64,000 nt of DNA from Caenorhabditis elegans (lineage: Eukaryota > Nematoda > Chromadorea > Rhabditida > Rhabditidae). The notes under the pieces are model-generated. The model had not been told where the DNA came from. It did no database searches and saw nothing but the letters and a program-made list of their open reading frames with translations. Position numbers and translations under genes: made by a program. Of this stretch, positions 38,401 to 49,017 are shown in pieces (within the stretch, counting starts at the first letter, position 1; every line of letters starts with the position of its first letter). The DNA is taken from NCBI RefSeq assembly GCF_000002985.6, contig NC_003284.9, positions 11,470,001-11,534,000 of the forward strand. Reading direction: 5' to 3'.

Positions 38401-39359
38401 TTTTTAACTTTAAATCAGATTAGTTACATTAATTAAAGGGACAATGCTGTAACCAGCCATGTGATGAAGATAAAACCCCAGTTTGCGACGGAACAATTAC
38501 ACATCCGAACATTTGCAGATTCAGGTAGGCTCATATATTGTCCTATTTTCTGTGACCGCAAATACTGACACTTTCAGAATTGCACAATGTGAAGCAGAAC
38601 GAGTAAACAAAACGCTCAGCATTGCCTATTCAGGAGAGTGTTGTCTTCTCCCAAAAGGAGAGTGTGAAAGTTCTGGAGCAGTTTGTGATTCAGAGGGTCA
38701 AACTCATATGAATCATTGTGTTTATCAACAAAGAAGATGTATGGCACAAACCATATCTCAGAAGACTCTAAACATTGTTCATACAGGTATATTAAAGTTT
38801 TTTCAAACCAACAACAGCAAAAAAAAAGAGCAAAAAAAATGAAGTTGAAATTTTTCGTGTACTCAATATTAACTCATTGAATACACATGTTTAAAATGGA
38901 ACATGTACATATACCTGACAATTTGATTATAATGAATCACCTTAAATAAAAAAATAAATTTCAAAATTTCAAACAGATGCAACTTTTCAGGAGAGTGTTG
39001 TGCATTAGCTTCGTGCCCAAAAACCGGACAGCCGGTATGTGACTCAAGAGGTCGAACTCATGATTCTCTTTGTCACTTTCATAACTCAAAGTGTATATTT
39101 GACAAGATTCATACTCAAAACACAACGTTAACCCTGGACTACCAAGGTTTGTTTTCTTGTTACTTCAATACAACTATTGAACTACTTGTTTTCAGGAAAA
39201 TGCTGTCCCGCTGGATGTACAGATGAGTTGTCTGTTATTTGTGACCAACATGAGAACATATACCGAAACTCGTGTTATTTTAATCTGAAAGCATGTGAAA
39301 CGTGGCGACGAACACAAGACGTGCTTCTTGCCACACCCTGCCCGCTATTACGAACGTGA
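32462..39359 (+). CDS. Secreted multi-Kazal-domain protein
   Basis: Twenty-two exons (32462-32552, 32926-33042, 33101-33181, 33914-34100, 34149-34234, 34300-34526, 34803-34922, 34968-35024, 35070-35138, 35694-35816, 35865-35978, 36027-36511, 36871-37091, 37136-37302, 37349-37521, 37564-37749, 37797-38137, 38180-38331, 38439-38524, 38578-38786, 38991-39146, 39196-39359) give 1203 residues in frame. The signal peptide is MLIRRNVFLSILFLLIIVID. About 18 Kazal-like modules follow the core PVCDxxGxTHxNxCxFxxxxC, interrupted by two Thr/Ser-rich linkers (exons 6 and 12). Kazal modules inhibit serine proteases or, as in follistatin and agrin, bind matrix and growth factors. No other domain or membrane anchor is seen. 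Most modules have D in place of the usual G after PVC, so inhibitor activity is uncertain. Confidence 0.88.
33182..33913 (+). other. Long AT-rich intron 3 of the Kazal gene
   Basis: 732 bp with no open frame or recognisable repeat. Introns at 35139-35693 and 36512-36870 are also longer than the usual 45-60 bp. Confidence 0.5.
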
Positions 39360-39414
39360 AGATTCCCAATCAAATTATAATTTAACTTTTTTGTTTTATA
39401 GTTGTTTTTTTGTA

Positions 39415-39420
39415 AATAAA
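39415..39420 (+). terminator. Poly(A) signal of the Kazal gene
   Basis: AATAAA 56 bp after the stop, in the short interval between two convergent genes. Confidence 0.75.
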
Positions 39421-39456
39421 TGGTGAGATGTTTGGAAAAGGTTGACATTTAAACGA

Positions 39457-39462
39457 TTTATT
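39457..39462 (-). terminator. Poly(A) signal overlapping the stop codon of the coiled-coil gene
   Basis: On the - strand the coding sequence ends AAATGAATAAATCG. The final A of the TGA stop is the first A of AATAAA. No other AATAAA lies on this strand before the convergent gene, so the 3' UTR should be only about 15-25 nt. Confidence 0.65.
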
Positions 39463-41344
39463 CATTTACTCGATGTACTTGCCACTGCCTTTGGGACTAC
39501 CAGTTCAATGTCTTCATCTCGAGGGAGTTCATGCCTCGGACTTGAACTTCTTGACTTTATATCTAATACAGCAAGCTTTGATTCAACTTCATGTAATCTC
39601 ATTCCCAGTACTCTGAAAAAAAAACAGTATTCCTTATTGAAACGTTGTATGACTCCCACTTGTTAGCACGACGTGAGTGTGCCAACGCCATTTGCTTATC
39701 ATTGCACAAATCGAGCAGAATAGTTGTTATCGCACGATAATCGGACTCGACGAGTTCGATGGCATGAGAAGCTAGCAACTCACGAACTGAAATATGCCGG
39801 AAAATAATGGAATACGAAGTACAAAAACTGTGTCCAAAAAGTCTCACTTTGTTTCATATTGATGACTGCTACACTTGGTTTGTCATCTCCTTCGCCAGCC
39901 TTTGGAGATCTATTCACCATCGTCTTGAAATAAAATTTTCACATAGGCGATAATGATTCCAAAAAGTTACCTGTACATTTACAGCTTCGGCCATTTGTTT
40001 GTATTTGGCAAGTGTCATTTTTATGGACTCACTCTCTTCTTCTGCAGTGTTTAGTTTGGCTTTCAAAAACCGGTTTTCGGCCACTAAACTGTCCAAATCT
40101 TCGGCCACCTAAATACGCCAATTAGAATTCAACTCAAAAACAATCCGAATACCAGGTGTATAAAAAAGGGAATACTTGACTTACCCTTCTCGGATCTCCA
40201 TTCAACAAATAACTCAACTCGTTGCTCAATCTTGCTACCTTCCGCTGCATTTCGTCGCGTTCCATGAGCAGCTCTTCTTTGATTCCAAGCATAGACCGGA
40301 GATCCGATTCAAGACCTTTGCACTGAAAAACAATTATGGCAAACCAAATTGAAACGGAACAAACCTTTGCCTGAAGTTTTTCATGAGCTTCCAGCTTTGA
40401 AACTTCGTCATTTTCCGTTGAAAATGAATTTCGAACCGGTCCTCCCATTTTTTCTACCTAAAAGCCATAAACATTGAAGCTAATTTTAAAAAATTAAGTA
40501 CAAATTTCGCAAAATGTTTTTATCGAAGATTGTTTATAAAACAATATAATGGCTATAAATTAAATTTATGCTACATAATAATATTAGACTTTGCTGCAAA
40601 GTCTCATATTATTATGTATGAACTTTTTAAAAAGATTAAAAGGTATTTGTACCTGAAAAACGAATGAATCAATTTTATGAAATAAACTCGTTTTTTTGTC
40701 AAGATTTTTTGTTTCTGTTGCAATAAATCTCTCAATATAATCATTTTAAATTAAAAAAAAACGAAATGAAATAAGTAGAAATGTTTCTCGATATTCTGTA
40801 AATATTCAAATGTTTACCTCAAACTGAGCAATTGTCTGTCGAAACGTTTTGCAGTCTTTTTTCAAGTCAGCTTTTTGGTCCAACAATTCTTGCCTGTCGG
40901 TCCTTAATTGTTGATTTTCTCGCTTGTACTTTTCAATATCTTCTATCAAATCCTGTCGCTCTGTTCCGAATTTTATTTTCATGTCGTTCTGACACTAAAT
41001 TAAAATTCGTTAAAAATTTGATAATGATTTATTTAATGAAGGTTGACTTACCGCACATACTAACTGCAATTCTCTTTCAGATCTTTCCAAATTTCGTTCT
41101 AGTGTTTCGACTCTGGCCGCAAGTCCCTTTTTCTCATTCTCAGATTTCTCCAAATCTTGTCCGAGTCTCACGATCGTGTCTGTTTTCGCACCGCATTTTT
41201 GTTGGAGAGCGGTAAACTATAATTATGTATTAAACATAGTTATAGTCAGAAAACGATTTTGCAAAAAAAATATATAATTTTTTAATAAAAAGTTCTTACT
41301 TGTTTCTTGAGCTCGAGAATCTCCGCATTATTATTTTCTTTCAT
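39462..41344 (-). CDS. Coiled-coil protein, 369 residues
   Basis: Nine exons (41300-41344, 41052-41216, 40818-40994, 40365-40457, 40185-40322, 39971-40108, 39848-39923, 39660-39786, 39462-39612) join in frame. The protein starts MKENNNAEILELKKQ. Almost the whole N-terminal 250 residues are charged heptad-like sequence (for example LGQDLEKSENEKKGLAARVE and VAEDLDSLVAENRFLKAKLN), indicating a long dimeric coiled coil. The C-terminal third contains a Ser/Pro/Arg-rich stretch, KSRSSSPRHELPRDED. No signal peptide or catalytic motif is seen. A cytoskeletal or centrosomal scaffold is possible but not shown. The gene lies 393 bp downstream of the His-rich repeat gene on the same strand and converges with the Kazal gene. 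Confidence 0.85.
40572..40618. repeat. Near-perfect intronic hairpin
   Basis: The 22-bp arms (40572-40593 and 40597-40618) have one mismatch and a 3-nt spacer. They lie inside the longest intron (40458-40817) of the coiled-coil gene. The loop is too short for a typical microRNA precursor. Confidence 0.8.
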
Positions 41345-41737
41345 GAAGATGGCACAGCTCAAAGAGCATTAGAAGACTAAATAAGGACAAAAATCGATAT
41401 GCACAGAGGGGGAAGAGAGGGCCTCACTGCTCCTCGCACACGTTTTCCATGACCGCCTTTCATGCATTGAAAAAGTTGGGCGAACATAAACTTTCGAGTA
41501 CGAAATGAATTTCTGCTGTATGATATCTTGAAGCTTCTTTTCCAAACAACGAAGTTTAGTGAAAATAAATTTATTAAGTTTACCACTTGACGAAATAAGA
41601 GAAAATAAGAAAAAGAAGCCCAACTACCCCAGAATAAGTACAAAAAGTGTCAAAAATAACAGAAAATGACTAGCTATCACAGGTTTAGAATAAAACATTT
41701 AAAAAGTTGGATTGCAGTTAAGATAATACAAATAGAA
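41345..41737. other. Spacer between two - strand genes
   Basis: Contains TTTATT on + (AATAAA on -) at 41572-41577, a possible poly(A) signal for the short isoform of the upstream gene. The same-strand arrangement and the 393 bp gap leave open a two-gene operon, though the gap is longer than the usual roughly 100 bp. Confidence 0.45.
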
Positions 41738-44700
41738 TTAGTGAATGTAAGCAGATGGGTTCGACGCGTATTCCGGAAGATGAGCAGGTCCATAGTTTTC
41801 AAAAAGCTTGCGCATATCAGCAACATGAATCAAATCGTCATATTGCTAAAAATAAAACAAAATAAATTATTGTTCAACTTTGTAAACTTACGTCGTGCTC
41901 GTGGACGTTTTCTTGTGTGAGAGTAGCATTGCGGGATCTCTGAACAAATTAAGTTACTAAGTTATTGAAAAAAAAACAAAATTACCGGAGTTGGAACAGC
42001 AATATTTCCACCAACAAGAATTGGAGCAGAAACAGTGGAGACAGATGACGAGCGAGAAGAGGCAACAGATGAACAAGTTGATTTGCGTGGAGCCTTAAAA
42101 CTCAATTTTTTTTTTCTTTCAAATAAAGTCATTTTACATCATTAATTTGGATTCCTTTTCCAACCGAAACTAATGTGTTTTTACGAGAAGATTTCACAGA
42201 GTTGCACTCATCATGCGGTTGGAATGTTTCATGAGAAATTGGGCTTCTTTGGGAAAGTCGTGGCACTCCAGCAAGAGGAGTTGGTGGTGGAACAACGTGA
42301 GTTGCTCCAAAAACGTTGACAAACTCTCGAACATTTTTCACGACACGAACAGATTGATGGTCTCCGTATGGATTGTAAATAACATGCTGTTGAACAGTTG
42401 GATTGACACCTAAAAAATGAAGGTATCATCAATATCAGAATGTTATGTGTATTAAGTGTTATCTAAACAAACATCTAGAAATTCCAACGTTGTACAAAAA
42501 ACAAATTCCAAAATATACTTACGTTGAACTGGAGCTCCACGAACAGTGCTCACCGTCGAGGTGCGAGAATGTGGCTGGTGCTGAAAATAATAAGTGAGCT
42601 TTTATGTCGTGTGTTCCGGAATGTGATTGAATGGGATTTTCTAATTACAAGAATATGTTACCTTGACATAATTAGCAACACTTGATGGTCTCGATGGAAC
42701 ATCGTTGCGATTCTCGTGATCATGATGATGGTGGTGATGATGTCCACTTTGGATTGTCGACTTCCGGGAACCGCCCAACTGCACGTGCTCACTCACTTTC
42801 TGCAATTTTTTGTTTACTGATAACGCCGGATGTAAGTTGGCATACCTAATGATATTATAGATGGGGGATGGGGAAATTGGGCAAAAGAGATTTGGAAGTC
42901 AAGTTTCAAAAAATGAGAAAAAAGTACTAAGTTAAAAAATAAATTTAAGAAATCTGGCATATCTAATAATCAGGCTGAGGAGAGGTGAAAGAGCGAGGTT
43001 TGGGAACTGGTTGCGATGGCTCCTCAGGAATGCCATTGTTACGAGATTTTCCATTTTTGAGCATGTAGTTTGTTGGTTCATCAGGAATTGTCTTGTACGG
43101 TTTTACGAATGCATTTGTGTAGACTGGTGGTTTCGCCACATACTGATTTTCTTGATCTTCATCATCATCAGTGCTCTTCAGAATTTTTTTCCTTTGTTGT
43201 CGAATCATATCAGTGGTAGTGCTAGTTGGTTTCTTGACTGAAGGCAAATAGTGATGTTGGTAATCTACGGCTGGAGTTGGCGCTTTGGGCTGAACAGATG
43301 GCACATAGTGGTGATGATGATCGTAGTCAGGAGCCACTTCTTTGTGTGGAATTTGTGGCACAAAATGATGACCCAATGGAACACGAGCTGCGGTTTCTTT
43401 CCTCGGAATTTGAGGCAAATATCCATGATGAGTGTCGATATCGTCATATGTATTGGATACAATTTGATGAGATGGAGTGTAATGATGTTGCGTGTGATTC
43501 AAAATTCTTGGTTCAGTACTCTTGACAACAGTTGGAGTGTACTTGTGTTCGTACTCAACTTGATTGACAACACTCTTTTCGAAAACTGGTGGAACGTAAT
43601 GGTGCTTGTCATAGTCACTTAGTTTCACATCTGAAGGTTTTGCAATTTGTGGAACGTAATGATGGTGATCAAAGTTATCACGATGTTCATGTGGTTTGAC
43701 AATTGTTGGCACATAGTTGTGATGACGTATATCAGTTCGACGAGGCTCAAATTTCTTTTGGTAAGTGGGGACGTAATTGTGCTTCTCCAATGTGCTTCGG
43801 TCCAAATTTTGGGATTTGTGAACAGTTGGCACGTAGTTATGAGTTTCTGGTAGTTTTGGAGTTTCGTGTTTAGAAGGAATCTTCTCAACGAAATTGTGGC
43901 GATGTTCGATCTCAGAAGTGATTCCGGTTGTTTTTCTAACAGACGGCACGTAGTGGTGATCTTGTCCTTCGAATTTTTCATCGGGCTTGGCTGGAACAAC
44001 TGATGGGACAAAATTGTGCTCACGATGAATCTGTTTGATCTTATCCTTTTTCAGTGTGTCCGGAACATAATGATGGTCTCGCTCAAATCCCCAATAATCG
44101 TTGTGGGCCTTTTTCGTTGGTGGAACATACCCATGTCTTGAGTGATCTGCATGATCTTGAGCTTCCTGATGTTTGATGGATGGAAGGAAGCCATGCTTTG
44201 AATGATCAATTTGATCACTACTCTTTGAACGCTTCGATTGTGGGAGATATCCATGCTTTGTGGGATCGGAGGCGTTTTTTTCGATGATCTTAGTGACAGG
44301 AGGCACGTAGTTGTGGGTGGAAACGACGCCTCGTTCAATTCTCTGTGAGTGTTCCAATGATGGAACATATCCATGTTTCGAATGTTTGAAATCATCCTTG
44401 GACTCCGTGTGCACCACTGATGGCAAATATTCATGCTTGGAATGATCGACAGAGGTTTTTAAATCCGATTTTTTGACAGGTGGCACATATCCATGCTCAT
44501 GAACAACTTGATTATCCTTGGTCTTGTGTGGAATCTGAGGGACAAAAGAGTGGTTGATGAGTTTAGGCGGAGATTGATGTGAGGTAGATTTTTGACTAGG
44601 GGGAAGGTAAGAATGAGACTGATAGTGCTCATGCCGGGATTGGTGCTCTTTGGGAGGAAGGGCTGGAATGTAATTGTGAGAGCGATTCACCTCCGAAATA

Positions 44701-47700
44701 GTTTTCCTTGGGCTGGCTTGCGGTACATATTGATGATCCTGATGCACGTGGATGTCTGTCGTTGTCGCTTTTGCAGTTTTTCCAACCGGAACATAATTGT
44801 GTCTTCTATCATAACCATTCGTTTGCTCCGTTCTCGTGATTGGCGGAATGTACTGATGCTCATAGAGTACATTTTTCTTTGCTTCGTGTTTTGCAGCGAC
44901 TGGAATATATCCATGTTGACGATCAAGTTGATGATTTGTTTCATGATGATGGACTGCAGGAATATAGTTATGTTGCTCATGAACATGTTTTTGATGATGC
45001 TCTACTGATCGAACAGGTGCCGGATAGTAATGATGTTCTCGTGGAAGTTGTGGAGCTTTTGATGAGTAGTTCTGGACAAGAGGAACATAATGGTGGTCTT
45101 TTCCTTCAAGTTTTCTTACCGCGAAACTATCCTTTTTGGGCGGAAGTGGAACATATTGATGCTCATACAACTTAACAGCTTCTTTCTGTTCGGCGTTAAC
45201 AATAGGTGGCAAATATTGATGGTTCGTCAAATCGACTTTTTGATGCGAATCGTCATGAATAGCAATCGGAATATAATTGTGCTCCGAAGGAAGTCTCGGT
45301 ACACTTTGATGTCTCATAGCTAGCGGAATATATTGATGCTGAATGACAATTTTGGAAGCGTGACTCTCCGTTGGTTTAGCAATAAGAGGCACGTAGTGGT
45401 GCTCTTGTCCTTTGTGAACCGAAACTCGTTCAGTATTCGATGCCAACGGGTAATAGTGATGTTCGTAGCCGACCTTATCACCCGCTGCCGTCTTTCCCTC
45501 TTCCCTTTTTGCTGGCAGTGGCATATAGTGATGATGACTTAAGTCGTTAGAGTGACGCGTCTCTTCTACAGTTTTGGTTGCAAGCGGCACAAAGTTGTGA
45601 TGACGGCTTATCGGCTCTTTATCGGAAACAGCCACATTCGAATGAGCTGGCACATAATTATGCTTTTGATTGATTTCTTCGACGTTTTTTTCCTTTTTAT
45701 CAACAACAGGAACAAAGTTGTGCTGACGAAAAATCTCGGTTTTTGACTGCTCCACATTTCCACCTAATGGGATATAAGAGTGGCTTCTTCCAGTATCAAA
45801 CGATTTTGTTTCCTTGTGAGTAGTCATTGGAACGTATTGATTGTGACGTTCAATTTCTGTTTTGCTCTGCACTTGCTCCGTTTTCAACGGAATGTAATGA
45901 TGCTCTCGAGTGATATTCACATTATGTTCATCAGTTTTATGAGCGGTCAGTGGAATGTAGTGATGCTCGTGAACAACATCTTTGACTGCTTCGGTTTTTT
46001 TCTCCGCTGGTATGAAATGATGTTCGTGATTCACTTTTTGTTGATGATCCTCCGTTGTTTTTCTGACAAGTGGAACATAGTGATGTTCAGGATGAACTAC
46101 TTTTAAATCCAACGATTGAGAGCGTTTCTCAAGAGGAACATAATGATGTTCCCTGATTATTTTTCTCTGATCTTTCACATTCGCTGGTGAATCTGGGAGA
46201 TAATGGTGCGCTCTTTCAACACTACGACTCTTTCTTTCAGCTTCCAAACTGTTTGGAATAAAGCTGTGATGGTGGAAACTTTCTCGCTTGTTGTTAAACA
46301 GCGATGGTGGCGTAGATGGGACAAAATGGTGAGCCCTGTTGATTTCTTTAAAATAGTCAATCGTTTGAACTTGCGGACTTTGTGCAATCGCACTTCCATC
46401 AGCTTTTCTAATTTGTCTTTCCACGTAATGATGACGAGGGTTGATGTGTCGATACTCTGTTATCACCTTGATTTGGGGAACATAATGGTGGCGCTGATCG
46501 TCAGTATAGAAAGCTGGCGAATGGGAGAAATGTTCAACAGTTGGCGTGTCATATACATGGTAATCGACTAGTGGCAGCGGTGGTGCTTGCTTGTGGTAGG
46601 AGGAGGAGGCGTGGTAAGAGGATGAGGATTTTTTAGTGTTTTCAGATTTATCAACTATCTCATAAGAATCGAAAGGAACGTCATAATGATTCTCTATTGC
46701 TTTAGAAGAAGAAGAAGAGATGAAGTTATCGCCGACCTGGAATTGCGTTTGCTCAACGACGACGTCTTGGTGTTTGTGGTGATGGTGTTGATCAAGATGC
46801 TTGTGGTGCTCATGCTTCTTCATTTCAAAGACAGGCGACAATGGTGGTGGAGCACCATGCTCAAACTTTCTGCGAAGGGAGCTAACACCTATAATATCAA
46901 CAGATGAAGAATTATCCGCTCGGATATGAATACCTTCAGATCCTGAGCGGACATCTTCCAGAACAACAGTAGTAGACTTGACGATATCCTTTTGCTGATG
47001 AATCTCCGTTTCGTACGCGTTATAGATATGACTCTCTTCGTGGGTACGTGGTGGCTTAACTGGGATTGGAGCCACGTAGGCCATCACTGGGGGCCTAACC
47101 TCAACCTCTTCCTCCTCCAGCACCGCAGCCGGACGCAACTCCTCAGTAATTTTAGGCCCAACATTATGTGCTAACATTTGGCGACTTTGGTAAGTGGAGG
47201 CAGTGTTAGAACGGGACTGTTTCACATTGGAGGTGAAGGTATGGGTAACATGGGATTCATGGTGGTGGTGGTGGTGGTCATGATCATGATGGGTTATGGA
47301 GTGTTGATCCTCTCCGAAATCGACCGATAACACATTATGGTTCTCATGGACGATTTGATAAGGCTCGTAATGCTGTTCAATAACATGTTCATGAACAACT
47401 TGCGGAACTTGTTCCTCCAACTTGTGGTGATGGTCCTCATGAGTGTCCACATATTCCACCTTCTCAAAACCAAACGAATCCTCGCTATGAGCATCAAAAG
47501 CGCCCTGAACAAAGCTGTATTAATAAAAAACACAAACTCTTGACACTTACGACAACTGATGGTGGTTGGTAGTAAGCTGGAGCAGCAAAGTCCACAAATT
47601 CAACTTCGTGACTTCTGTGCAAAACATTGACACCATTGTGAGAATCGACAACTCCTCCCTGAAAGCAATTCACAGTTTAACTGATATGTCATTTAAAAAC

Positions 47701-49017
47701 GTACAACAGCAATCGAGTGAGTCAACTTTGATGGAGCAATAGAGTCCTCGCTGTCACTTTGAATGTGAACTGAGGCAGGAACAATGCTGGAAACCACTGA
47801 TTGATCCTGAAAAAGAAATTATAGGTGTTTTAAGTTTGAAAATGTTTATTTACTCTTCCATGAAGATTTTTAAATTGCTCAATCACTGCGTCATGCTCGA
47901 ATGATTGTCCGACAGCAAGTGGGGTTGGAGCTTCAGATGCAACATGTGCTCCGACCACCTGAAAAATCATGAATAAATTGTTTTTTAATCTTTGTAAAAC
48001 TGACGATCGGCTCATTCACAAGAGTTCCCTCGGAAATAGTCGACTCGCTGTCATGAGTCAAAGCGGAATGATGGGAATGTTGGGAGTGATGCGAATGATG
48101 CGAAGCGACGGAATGGTGGGACCTGTAGGTGTGTGAAAATTATTTATTATTTCTTCAGTAGAGTGAGCTTAAGATATACCCTGATCTGGAAGAAGCAACT
48201 GATGGTGCCTTTCCAACAACAGCTTCCCCAACAACAATCGGAGGCATGTCGTACTGTGGGATAGGTGGAAGATCGTAGTGCTGAAAAAGGCGTTTATAGT
48301 TTTCATTGTTCGAACTGAAATACCTGAGCGGATTTTTGAGAAACGCTAGAATGAACAGAAACTGATGTGGCTTTTGACATTGCGGACACCTAAATAAATG
48401 CTCTTTTTCAAAATAATGAAAGATTAATTTTAATATATACCTCCGACCGCTGATCTTCAGTATCCACAGTTGGACGACGTTGAATAACGGCATCATGACC
48501 AACAACGTTTCCTACGATAACCTGAAAAAATATTTTTTGTTCATTTTCCAACAAAATTGTTCTTAAATCAATCGATACTGTCATTCTTTTTCGAACACGG
48601 AAATCAAAGAGCACCAACTGATTTTCAGTTTTGATGAGCAAAAAATTGATAAGTTATCAAATCAGAAGTAAAAAAAATCAGATTATAATTGAAGTTAAAG
48701 TAATCTTTACAATGTAAATAAAAATTTGCTTACCCCAGAAGAGGAGAATTCCATATGCTCGTGGTGAGATTCAACATGATGACTCTCCTGAAATTCAATA
48801 AAATAACTAATATCAACAAAATAACTGTTCAAAAATTTTCTTACTTGGTGAAAAACAGTGTGAGATTCTTGATGATGCTCCATGATGGTAGTTGTTTGTC
48901 CAACAGCAGGAAGCGTGACAGCAGAAAAGACTTGGTCCATCAAACCTTTTTAAAACTGGAATTGGGAAATGTGTTAATGTCATACTTACTATCACTGGCA
49001 TTCCTAGTCTCCATCAT
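41738..49017 (-). CDS. His-rich protein, short isoform skipping the giant repeat exon
   Basis: Ten shared 5' exons (49017-48990, 48945-48845, 48787-48734, 48521-48441, 48389-48324, 48280-48180, 48122-48005, 47958-47854, 47806-47705, 47658-47551) join directly in phase 0 to 42799-42662. Exons 42580-42523, 42409-42138, 42093-41986, 41939-41892 and 41845-41738 follow, giving 531 residues. The downstream exons have clean splice sites and contain another His run (SGHHHHHHDHENR). The giant exon ends in a stop and has no donor of the right phase near its end, so these exons are best explained by skipping it. No transcript data were available, so the isoform is an inference. Confidence 0.7.
42963..49017 (-). 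CDS. His-rich HHYVP-repeat protein, long isoform
   Basis: The same ten 5' exons (starting MMETRNASDSLMDQ) join in phase 0 to one 4542-bp exon (47504-42963) that ends in its own stop, giving about 1801 residues. The 5' part is rich in Ser, His and Val with recurring EHHQESH, SHHSVASHHSHH and SVSSIVP pieces. The giant exon begins with an acidic and His-rich segment, then holds about 54 tandem repeats, and ends in a short proline/basic tail (PVPKPRSFTSPQPDY). No signal peptide, membrane segment or enzyme motif is seen. Regular His/Tyr/Pro spacing suggests a structural or metal-binding scaffold; I do not recognise the family. Confidence 0.82.
43230..46497 (-). repeat. About 54 tandem HHYVP-type protein repeats
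   Basis: Units of about 19-22 residues with consensus [RH]-x-H-[HN]-[YF]-[VIL]-P-x-x-x-x-K followed by a variable charged spacer. The H-x-Y-x-P core is nearly invariant while spacers diverge strongly. Early units end PL, middle units lean to HNY or HGY, and late units return to HHYVP. On the + strand the core reads as repeated GG[ACT]A[CT][AG]TA[AG]TG[AG]TG words. Confidence 0.92.

Noticed and set aside
40572..40618. microRNA precursor
   Set aside because: A 3-nt loop and 22-bp arms are too short for standard Drosha/Dicer processing, so I call it a foldback.
41345..41737. Firm call of an operon joining the His-rich and coiled-coil genes
   Set aside because: The gap is 393 bp and the acceptor before the second ATG is weak; spliced-leader data would be needed.
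43011..46571. Long + strand open frames opposite the HHYVP exon
   Set aside because: Antisense shadows created by the repetitive codon pattern; there are no independent start or splice signals.
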